From Oopsacas minuta (taxonomy: Eukaryota > Porifera > Hexactinellida > Lyssacinosida > Leucopsacidae): a DNA stretch of 64,000 nucleotides. Below, piece after piece: positions 46,509-57,482 of this stretch. The DNA is taken from the NCBI GenBank assembly GCA_024704765.1, contig JAKMXF010000133.1, positions 682,001 to 746,000 of the forward strand, given 5' to 3'. Position numbers and translations under genes: made by a program. Position 1 is the stretch's first letter; each line of letters begins with the position of its first letter. A model generated the notes under the pieces. The model did no database searches. It was not told the origin of the DNA and saw nothing but the letters and a program-made list of their open reading frames with translations.

Positions 46509-47039
46509 ATGGCAGAAGGATCCAAATTTGAATTAAGGACTTATCTAAAGTACTTCTTGACATTGAAGGGGATATTCCGGGCAATTGACTTTTGTTATTT
46601 CGGATTCTATTTTGTGATAGCTTCTATTCTAAGCGGAGCCCTAAGTCCATATGGTGCATCAACCTCCTTACATCAGAGTTCGTTAGGTTTCTCTGCATTT
46701 GTTGCTTTCTGGGTTGCTGTAGGTGAAGTAGTAATGTCATTAGTTGACATTCTTAACCTATCTTTCCTACAACCTTATGCTTTCATTATCCTATTGTCTG
46801 AGACGATAGGTCATGGTGTAGCAGGGATATTACTGTTCACCACTCTAATCGCTACAATTGCTTATGCAGCTACAACAGGAAGTTGTGGTACTGCGGCCTG
46901 TCAGGCTGTAATTGGGATTAATGGAGCTGGTGCCTTTTTCGGGTTCATTGGAGTTATACTCCTAGGGGTAACTGTGGGTGTATACATATACCTGTTGATC
47001 TCAGGAAGAGGTACCAAGAAATCAGCTGACCCTGTCTAA
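46509..47039 (+). CDS. Four-helix membrane protein (MARVEL-like), intact paralogue
   Basis: The protein has 176 residues from the ATG at 46509 (MAEGSKFELRTYLKYFLTLK). Four hydrophobic segments are predicted at about 22-45, 62-84, 95-121 and 138-163, with short loops and both ends likely cytosolic. That matches the topology of MARVEL-domain proteins (MAL, CMTM, plasmolipin), but I see no diagnostic signature and cannot name a family. The second loop contains two Cys (GSCGTAAC) that could form a disulfide. The end TKKSADPV is conserved in the broken upstream copy. Probable role: membrane organisation or trafficking, by topology only. Confidence 0.65.
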   Translation: MAEGSKFELRTYLKYFLTLKGIFRAIDFCYFGFYFVIASILSGALSPYGASTSLHQSSLGFSAFVAFWVAVGEVVMSLVDILNLSFLQPYAFIILLSETIGHGVAGILLFTTLIATIAYAATTGSCGTAACQAVIGINGAGAFFGFIGVILLGVTVGVYIYLLISGRGTKKSADPV

Positions 47040-47321
47040 TGTTATGTTTATATAGAAAGAAATATCATAGTTATACTTGTATCTCTATTAGTTATTGTAT
47101 TGTACTGATGCATGCCATTTGGAGCTGATATGTATTAGAGATCTCTTGCATTTGTTATTCGAATTTTCTTTTCTCATGTGTGTATAATTGTTTATATTTA
47201 TTCATATTATTGTTTATGATATTTTAGGTGTTGAAGTTAGAATATGTGTGATTAGGAATTTTGTAGTACGTATAAATTGAACGATTGTACCTAATACATG
47301 CAATTGCTACTTTGATTTAGA

Positions 47322-48824
47322 ATGGAGACTGTTATTGAAAGACAACGTAGAATGCATGAAGAACTTGAACGTATTGAACAAGCCATGACAGACGAGAGAG
47401 AGTATCTAAGCAATTGCTCTGTTCAACGTGACAGAATAAACTCAGAACATCGCAGTAAAATGCTATCAGAGAGATACTGCAATCTATCACAGAGTCTACA
47501 CAACTTCTATGAAGATAGAGATGGAATGAGAAGAGAAGAATTGATGAGACACTCTGGACATGAAGAATTCACTGAGTTTTATAGAAGATTGAAACATATT
47601 AAAGATTTCCATAAGAAGTTTCCAAATGATATAGAAGAACCTATGTCAGCTGGTTTCACACGTTTAGAAGAGGAGAGAATGGATCCGGAGCTTGTAGTAC
47701 CTATCGTCACATTCTCAGATGAAGAAGGATTCGGTCGGTATATTGACCTCCATGAATCTCACAGAAAATTCTGTAGTCTAAAGGGAATATTTCACATGGA
47801 CTATCTCACTTATCTATCAACATTTGACCGTCTAGCCGACATTAAGCGTGATCTTAAGAATTCTGATTATCTCAAGTATTTATACTCTCTGAAAGCCTCT
47901 CTCTCAGATGTACTAGATAGAATCCATCCTCTGCTAAATATTGAGAAGGAAATTATGAAAGTTCATGTTAGTTTTGAGGATAAATGGAATAAAGGACAGT
48001 TTATGGGCTGGGAGAAGGGAAACTTACCTGGCAGTGCTATGATAAAACCGATCGGGACAAACATAGATCTCTCCCACTTTTTATCACGTGAACAATTAGC
48101 TAAGCTAGGTATGGGTACTTTGAAGAGTCTCCTACAGGCTAGAGGATTGAAGTGTGGGGGAACACTTGAAGAGAGGGTCGAGAGGCTGTACAAGGTTAAA
48201 GACATGCCTCGAGACCATTGGGACTCAAGTGTACTCGCTAGGACCCTTGACTCCAAGGAATATTCCCCCCTACAGAGGGAAATAGCATCTCTAGAGGCGG
48301 AGATATACTGGTTTGGAGAGCAATTATGGGAACAGAGAGAGGCCAGCAAGGAGAATGTTGAGAGGAAACTTTCTCGTACAGTTGGAGAGCATGAAGATGA
48401 TTCGAGTGGTTCTGAGAGTAGTGCTGAGTCTGAGGATGAAGAAATGATATATAATCCTAAAGGCATACAGCTGGGCTGGGATGGAAAACCTATTCCGTAT
48501 TGGTTGTATAAGCTACATGGCCTCAACATCAGTTACAATTGTGAGATATGTGGGCAGGCAGTTTACAAGGGTCCAAAAGCTTTTCAGAGACATTTCTCTG
48601 AATACAGACACGCTTATGGTATGCGTAAGCTCGGTATTCCTAACACAGCACACTTTGCCAATGTGACACACATTGAAGATGCATTAGCTCTCTGGGAGAA
48701 AGTTAGAAACTTTGGTGAAGATACGAAGTTTGAATCTGATAGAGATATTGAGTATGAGGACTCATTGGGTAATGTTATTAATCGTAAAACTTATGACGAT
48801 CTGAGACGACAAGGTCTCTTATAG
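47322..48824 (+). CDS. SF3A3: SF3A3 (SF3a60/Prp9), U2 snRNP subunit
   Basis: The protein has 500 residues, the same as vertebrate SF3A3. It belongs to the SF3a trimer that joins U2 snRNP and stabilises branch-site recognition. Seen in order: METVIERQRRMHEELERIEQ, KMLSERYCNLSQSLHNFYED, FYRRLKHIKDFHKKFPND, a SAP-like stretch (LGMGTLKSLLQARGLKCGGT), and the C-terminal matrin-type C2H2 finger YNCEICGQAVYKGPKAFQRH ... H followed by MRKLGIPNTAHFANVT. Zinc ligands are present. The acidic segment before the finger is also typical. Single exon. Confidence 0.96.
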   Translation: METVIERQRRMHEELERIEQAMTDEREYLSNCSVQRDRINSEHRSKMLSERYCNLSQSLHNFYEDRDGMRREELMRHSGHEEFTEFYRRLKHIKDFHKKFPNDIEEPMSAGFTRLEEERMDPELVVPIVTFSDEEGFGRYIDLHESHRKFCSLKGIFHMDYLTYLSTFDRLADIKRDLKNSDYLKYLYSLKASLSDVLDRIHPLLNIEKEIMKVHVSFEDKWNKGQFMGWEKGNLPGSAMIKPIGTNIDLSHFLSREQLAKLGMGTLKSLLQARGLKCGGTLEERVERLYKVKDMPRDHWDSSVLARTLDSKEYSPLQREIASLEAEIYWFGEQLWEQREASKENVERKLSRTVGEHEDDSSGSESSAESEDEEMIYNPKGIQLGWDGKPIPYWLYKLHGLNISYNCEICGQAVYKGPKAFQRHFSEYRHAYGMRKLGIPNTAHFANVTHIEDALALWEKVRNFGEDTKFESDRDIEYEDSLGNVINRKTYDDLRRQGLL

Positions 48825-49364
48825 TATTTATTCTTATCAAACTCATATTTGCTAATTCAATGATTTAGGAATTATTATTCTTTATATTATAATACACTGC
48901 TTATTCGGTTGACATGTTTATATATAGTTAGGGACGAAGCAAATGCTGCTTACATGTCTTTGGATTCAGGTCAAGGGTTAGTAGGCGGATAAACGGGACA
49001 ACACACCATTCGCGGGGCTCTCGCCCTCGGGAAGAACGAAGAAGAAATGAAATCGTATTTAAATCAGGACCGCCTAAAGATAACATAGCTCCAGGCCCAA
49101 AATTCTATAAAAGTATGCGCCGTGTAATATCCGTCATGATTATTTCACAATTTCCATCTACAGACTCAAATCGGTTGATCTGAATTCTGAAATATGAATT
49201 TATCGATTATATAATTTTACGTATTTCCATTTTTTCGGACTCTATTCAATTCCCCTATAGCATATTATATACTTATATTACGAGACGAATACTAATCATA
49301 GCAATTGGATAAAATATATTGGAATTGGAGCAAAGTTTCTTTAAAGACTTCAGAGTTTATCCGT
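48825..49364. other. Spacer between SF3A3 and TGDS
   Basis: A GC-richer patch at about 48965-49125 (with CGGGGCTCTCGCCCTCGGG) stands out from its AT-rich surroundings and is probably an eroded mobile element. No gene seen. Confidence 0.4.
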
Positions 49365-50330
49365 ATGAAAATACTCGTGACAGGAGGAGCAGGATTTATC
49401 GGATCACATATAGTCCTTGCTTTAGTGAAACAGCCACAAAACTCTATATATAATGTTGATAAATTAAGCTATTGCTCTGATCTCAGGAACCTGAAGGAAT
49501 GCAATAATCTCCCTAACTACCAGTTCATTTATGGGAATTTGTGTGATACTACATTTGTTCTAGATCTTTTTGAGAAGTTTAAATTTGACGCTGTCATTCA
49601 TTTGGCAGCTGAGTCACATGTTTCTAATTCATTCCAAGCCCCAATTGAAGTATTTGAAAATAACGTAAAATCTACACAATCATTACTAGAAGCTTGTCGT
49701 AAAAGTCCAGTTAGAAGATTCCTATATGTAAGTACAGATGAGGTATACGGGGGTGATAATACAACACCAGTTAGTGAAGATACAATCCTCAGACCTACTA
49801 ACCCATACTCAGCCTCAAAGGCTGCCTGTGAACACATTGTAAATGCTTATAAGACAAGTTTTAAGATTCCAGTTGTAGTAGTAAGACTGAACAATGTGTA
49901 TGGACCCCATCAACATAAGGAGAAAGTTATACCCAGATTTATATCAGCATTGTTACATGGTGATAAATGCACTATTGAGGGTAGTGGTAAGCAGAAGAGG
50001 AATTTCTTATACATAGCTGATGCAGTAGATGGAGTATTGACTGTGTTTCAGAAGGGAGTTAATGGTGAGGTATATAATATAGGAACCGAGTTCAATATTA
50101 CGATAATAGATCTTGTTAAACTACTGTTAGAACAGATTCAACCGAAAGGAAGAATCGTGGATTTTATAGAATATATTAAGGACCGTCCTCACAATGACTT
50201 AGTATATCCTATTGATTCTAGTAAGTTACAAATGCTAGGCTGGAGTGTACAGGTTGGTTGGGAACAAGGGATAAAACAAAGTATTGAATGGTATCAGCAG
50301 CAGCTTGAGAAGATTAATTCAAAATTATGA
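49365..50330 (+). CDS. TGDS: TGDS, dTDP-glucose 4,6-dehydratase-like enzyme
   Basis: From the first ATG (49365) the protein has 321 residues. It is an extended SDR: MKILVTGGAGFIGSHIV carries the GxxGxxG dinucleotide loop; VSTDEVYG supplies T124, D125 and E126; Y148 and K152 lie in YSASKAACEH. The D-E pair after Thr marks sugar-nucleotide 4,6-dehydratases. Next come VVRLNNVYGPHQHKEKVIPRF and GKQKRNFLYIADAVDG. In animals TGDS is linked to sugar-nucleotide metabolism, and recent work points to UDP-glucose-derived products, so the exact substrate here is not settled. Single exon. Confidence 0.92.
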   Translation: MKILVTGGAGFIGSHIVLALVKQPQNSIYNVDKLSYCSDLRNLKECNNLPNYQFIYGNLCDTTFVLDLFEKFKFDAVIHLAAESHVSNSFQAPIEVFENNVKSTQSLLEACRKSPVRRFLYVSTDEVYGGDNTTPVSEDTILRPTNPYSASKAACEHIVNAYKTSFKIPVVVVRLNNVYGPHQHKEKVIPRFISALLHGDKCTIEGSGKQKRNFLYIADAVDGVLTVFQKGVNGEVYNIGTEFNITIIDLVKLLLEQIQPKGRIVDFIEYIKDRPHNDLVYPIDSSKLQMLGWSVQVGWEQGIKQSIEWYQQQLEKINSKL

Positions 50331-53031
<2,701 letters not shown>

Positions 53032-53684
53032 ACTGGTGAGGTGATCTCTTACACATACTTTGACATAGACCTGGTTGCTAGGCATAATTATTTGACTCTC
53101 AAATACAAAATTGTGTCAAAAATTGTTAATTATTTAGTAAATCGCATTTTTCTAAGTTACCAATTGAAGTATTCAATACGTAGCTCTTTATTGAGCGCTC
53201 ATTCACTATTTCTAATAGCTATTTTAATTATTCTAGTGAAGACAGTATATTAACATCAGAATTATCGCTGAATGATTTTTGTTTTAACTGAGTCAAAATT
53301 ATCCATGCTCCATTAGATAGAATGGCATCACCCTGTGTAATTCTTAAATTATTATCGCGTGAGATATGCTCAATTCAGAGATACAGCATTTCAATGTCAA
53401 CTCTGCTCAAAGTAAGTTTATATATTTCGTCATTCTCATGAACTATTGTATCTATTACACAGAATTTCGATAGGTATATTATTTGTCAGAACAGTCCAGT
53501 CTAGACCGGTCTGAAACAACTTCCGACGGTCTGGATAGGACCATGTTCTGAATCAAACGGTTCAATTTTGTTAGTCGTAAATATCTATTATTTAATGATA
53601 ATGCTTATACGTAGTTACCAAGTTAGCTCTATATATTTTGGAAGATCACATCTCCCAAATCTCTTATTCCTAACAGAATGAAAT
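53032..53684. other. Spacer between DHX15 and ALG10, no gene seen
   Basis: The plus-strand open frame 53041-53253 is AT-driven and begins without a convincing start. An imperfect inverted motif around CCAGTCTAGACCGGTCTG (53492-53510) is visible; nothing else. Confidence 0.4.
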
Positions 53685-55037
53685 ATGACTGGTAATAATA
53701 TAATTACATTATCTCTTGTGACTGCTACTGTATCTATACTAATTTCTAGTCCTGTCCTATTATGGTTCTCTTCACTACAACCTGGTCCTTACATGGATGA
53801 GATATTCCATATCCCACAAGCACAGAACTATTGTATGTACAATTTCTCACACTGGGATATGAAGTTAACTACACCCCCAGGTCTCTATATTAGCTCACTC
53901 ATGATATACTTCCCTATTTCTTTGTTTAAATCATCTCTAATAGAGCTATGTAGCGTATTCAACCTGAGAACTACCAATATTATATTCTCCTCCCTCAACT
54001 CTGGTGTATTATTCTTACTTTTAAGAGTTATACATCCTAAATCAAGTCATCTCATATCTTCCTTATACGCCTTTACTCTGTCATTATTCCCAGTACTGTA
54101 TTTCTTTTCATTTCTATACTACACCGACCAAGGTTCTACATTCTTAGTACTATCAGCACTACTAGCTACTAAACACTCACATCATGTATTATCTGCTGTC
54201 ATATTCGCTTTATCTCTCTGCTTTAGACAAACTAATATAATTTGGTTGTGTTTCGCAGCTTCATGCACTCTACTTACGAAAGTAGAAGGTAGAATTCGCT
54301 CTGAAGCTGGGTTAGTAGAACGATTAGCTAAGGCATGTGTGTACTTGTTGCTACAACTACGGCCTTCCATACGAACTCTGCTACCCTATATGCTAGTCTG
54401 TATTGCATTCTCAATATTCATTGTATTGAATGGAGGAATTGTATTAGGTGATAAATCACAGCATCAAATAACACTACACTTCAGTCAAGTTTCTTATTAT
54501 ATTCTCTTAACAGCCGTATTCACCTGGTCACACATGATCATGCTATTGAAACGTATCATTTCTAATGTGAAATTGGTGGTAATTTGTTTCATTCTACTGA
54601 CATTGCTATTTATACTTTTCGCTCGCTTTTCAACAGTCACACATCCTTATCTTCTAGCAGATAATAGACATTTTACTTTCTTTTTCTGGAGAAAAATAAT
54701 AAATTATTCAGAGTATACCCGCTACTATCTTTCTCTCCCTTACGCTATTACTGCAATCCTTATTACTTCATTGCTTGTTACTGGTTCATCTGAGCTATTA
54801 GCTTTAATATATTGGGTTTGTGTGGTGCTAGTGCTATGTCTACAACCACTCATAGAATTTAGATACTACATAATGCCTTATCTATTATTCAGAATACATA
54901 GCACACAGCCTTCTATAGTGACTTTAATATTAGATCTATTAACTTACTCTGCTTTTAATGTAGCTACTTTCTATTTGTTTGCTTATAAGCCTTTCTTTTG
55001 GGAAGGTTCTATTGATGTTCAGAGGTTCATGTGGTAA
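53685..55037 (+). CDS. ALG10: ALG10 alpha-1,2-glucosyltransferase
   Basis: The protein has 450 residues, polytopic. ALG10 (yeast Die2) adds the third and last glucose to the lipid-linked oligosaccharide in the ER before transfer by OST. The luminal loop after helix 1 carries the family signature: PGPYMDEIFHIPQAQNYC, then SHWDMKLTTPPGLYISS, with the D-E pair expected to be catalytic. LYYTDQGSTFLVL and SLCFRQTNIIWLCF are further conserved blocks, and the end LIEFRYYIMPYLLFRI corresponds to the family C-terminus. Length is close to that of human ALG10 (about 473). Single exon. Confidence 0.93.
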   Translation: MTGNNIITLSLVTATVSILISSPVLLWFSSLQPGPYMDEIFHIPQAQNYCMYNFSHWDMKLTTPPGLYISSLMIYFPISLFKSSLIELCSVFNLRTTNIIFSSLNSGVLFLLLRVIHPKSSHLISSLYAFTLSLFPVLYFFSFLYYTDQGSTFLVLSALLATKHSHHVLSAVIFALSLCFRQTNIIWLCFAASCTLLTKVEGRIRSEAGLVERLAKACVYLLLQLRPSIRTLLPYMLVCIAFSIFIVLNGGIVLGDKSQHQITLHFSQVSYYILLTAVFTWSHMIMLLKRIISNVKLVVICFILLTLLFILFARFSTVTHPYLLADNRHFTFFFWRKIINYSEYTRYYLSLPYAITAILITSLLVTGSSELLALIYWVCVVLVLCLQPLIEFRYYIMPYLLFRIHSTQPSIVTLILDLLTYSAFNVATFYLFAYKPFFWEGSIDVQRFMW

Positions 55038-55523
55038 TAATCATGCGTGTATTTATAGCTGAGATAATAATGGAAATTATGTGAGTCTTACTTTCCTTCA
55101 TTTATGTAAGCACATTTGTAAATGTTTATTAGATAGGACCATTCTAAGGTTATAGCATCTTATTATCTATTTTCAAGTTACGTACGTTTGAACGGTCTCT
55201 AATTAATCATTTTTTCACACCTTTGCGCTTTTTATTCAAAATTATCCTAGCATAGCTGTTTCATATAATATTATTCAAAGATGTTCAAATCAATATCTAC
55301 CAAATTTCAATACTTTACTAGTTCTCCGCCTGTACCCCCTAGACATTCCTCTGCATTTACTCGTAATTTATCAATTTGTAAATAATCGATTAAAGTACGT
55401 ATCATCAATATTACAATTATCTATTATTATACTTTTAGTATGCGTAACAGTCTAGAAAACGATAATAATAATAATAATAATAATACAAGCAGATTGTGGC
55501 TTATGCATGCCGGAAATAAATAT
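55038..55523. other. Spacer between ALG10 and the SIDT pseudogene
   Basis: AT-rich. An (AAT)8 microsatellite lies at 55462-55485. No gene seen. Confidence 0.45.
55462..55485. repeat. AAT microsatellite
   Basis: Eight consecutive ATA/AAT triplets, immediately downstream of the SIDT pseudogene on its strand. Confidence 0.9.
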
Positions 55524-56402
55524 CTAAAAACGTAGAATTTGTCCTGTTGTACACAGACCAGATTCTCATCTATGACAAGAACAGTGACAATAGCATAAAT
55601 ATAGCAAATACTGATAGAACATGCCACATGTCATGATCATAGAAGTTAATGCAATCTTTATTCAGCTCTCTTGCGATTGCAGGACTCTCCTCCCAGTTAA
55701 TAGATGTTTGTCTATAGAAGTACAGTGCGAAACTCCCCAGTACAAACGTCAATATCATTAATAAAATTCGCAACAAACACATATGGACGAAGAAGAAATT
55801 CCTTCTTTACAAACTTCTGTATCCAATAATACAGAGTGTAAAAGAACAGATTGAAGAGGAAAAGAGGTAAAATTGCATAGGAAATATATGTAACAAATCG
55901 TGAATCTAGAGGACCGTTACCACAATGATTGATGAACCGATAACTATTAAGCACAAGAATATTCTGGACTTGTTATACTGAGGCCAAAATAATTGTCTCA
56001 AAACTCTCAAAATACTCCTGTGACTTACAAAATCTTGGTAGTAATAGTTAAGCAAATTTTTGACGAACAAAGTATAGACCAAATGGATCACAACCAATGC
56101 ATATACGATCAGTGCCAAGGTTAGTACTATCCTCCCAGAAAAGTTGCTGTGACTCTCTTTGAATAGTGATACACTAGTGATTAATACAACTATTGAAAGC
56201 AAAACGAACACAAAATAAGGGTGTATTGTAGCATCAGGGTTTCTATTCTTGTATAATCTTATGAATAACAAAGTAGCAATGATATACATGAATGTAGTGT
56301 CGAACTGGAAATTAATTAATGAAGGACAGAGATGGTAGATGCAACTCATAATGCCTTCAATGAATAGCGCAATAGCTAAACCATAATACAATCCAAATAC
56401 CT
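55524..56402 (-). pseudogene. Inverted, broken copy of the 3' half of the SIDT gene
   Basis: On the minus strand it contains the C-terminal membrane half of the neighbouring SID-1 family gene, from VFGLYYGLAIALFIEGIMSC to IDENLVCVQQDK. The reading is split over at least three frames (breaks near 55940, 55770 and 55610), and no N-terminal half exists. The first 461 bp (56402-55942) match 59044-59504 of the intact gene almost perfectly apart from one diverged block. The remainder is clearly diverged (for example YWIQKFVKKEFLLRPYVFV against YWVQKFVKKEFFHRPFVFV). The 5' side opens into repeat family A sequence. Confidence 0.88.
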
Positions 56403-57269
56403 CGGATTCAGCATACTGTGTTATCCCTGTGTAGCCGTTTAGAGCAAGCCTATTCATAAAACCATAATATATTTGCATATCAACGGACAAACAAACAAAC
56501 AACAATTGAGATTTAATAATATAGACGTTGTTTACAATACCATATTCGGACTCAGCATACTCGATTACCCCAGTATAGTCGTTGAAATTATGATCCTACC
56601 TCACTTTTGATATTTGTTTGCTTTATATTAATAAAAACACTACAATAAATTTACATATGATTAATCCAAAAGTGTGAAAATCGGATTCAGCATGTTCGAT
56701 ATATTTAGTGAAGTTTTATTGAATTTTATTTACATCCTTGATAAACACGATAAGTACATAGTTAGACGACAATTTCAAAATTGCATACCATAAACCCTTT
56801 CCTTGACAACGGACAATAATACAAACAACAATTGAGCTTTAATAATATGGATATATTAATAAAATACACACAATGAATACGTAAACTGATAATACTTTTG
56901 GAGGGCATTCCAATGTCTAATGCAATATTGGAAAGGGTGCACGAACTGACAAGCTATAGCTCTGAATCTCCGACTTCTTCTTGTTCACTGTGATCTTCTT
57001 TTGGGATTGCAATCAAGTTATTCACTACATTATCACAAAGAAGTAATTAAGTATATCTACATTCTATGATTTTCACATTCAATTACTAATTGGCTAACAG
57101 TTTAAAATGACAGCTATAGATAATCTAGCGAGCTTAGCCAATGTGGAATAATTTTCAAATAATTTTCAAGCGTCATGGATTGTTTACCTAGCTAAAATTT
57201 ACATTTTAAAACAATAAACGAGGAAGAACTACAACTTGAACATATATTATATAATTCAGATTCCTTATA
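56403..57269. repeat. Spacer between SIDT copies with repeat family A copies
   Basis: A full family-A copy lies at 56668-56862 (GTGTGAAAATCGGATTCAGCA, TTTAGTGAAGTTTTATTGAA, CCTTGACAACGGACAA, AACAACAATTGAGC). A partial one at about 56410-56590 shares CAACGGACAAACAAAC, AACAATTGAGATTTAATAATATAGA and two forms of TCGGA(C/T)TCAGCATAC. The family therefore abuts the break of the SIDT pseudogene. Confidence 0.65.
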
Positions 57270-57424
57270 TATAGCTCAACTATAGTATAGTACAGTTTTT
57301 TTGAAGTACAAAACCCCCATACCCTCATTCCAAAAGATGACTTTCATTAGGCCTAACAAATGACCTTTCCTCGAACATAGAAAGCTAATACACGAAAACT
57401 GTACTATAGTATAGTTGAGCTATA
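57270..57424. mobile_element. Palindromic MITE family D, copy 2, just upstream of SIDT
   Basis: It has perfect 30-bp terminal inverted repeats beginning TATAGCTCAACTATAGTATAG; total length 155 bp. The interior matches 39958-40111. The right end is 58 bp upstream of the SIDT ATG, so it lies in the probable promoter or 5' UTR. Confidence 0.88.
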
Positions 57425-57482
57425 TATATATATGCACAAGTTATTTGATAATATTATATAATTATTAATAGTGATTGGCTAC

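Noticed and set aside
53041-53253. Open frame of 70 codons after DHX15
   Set aside because: It lacks a proper start, is Leu/Ile/Ser-rich from AT composition, and shows no homology that I recognise.
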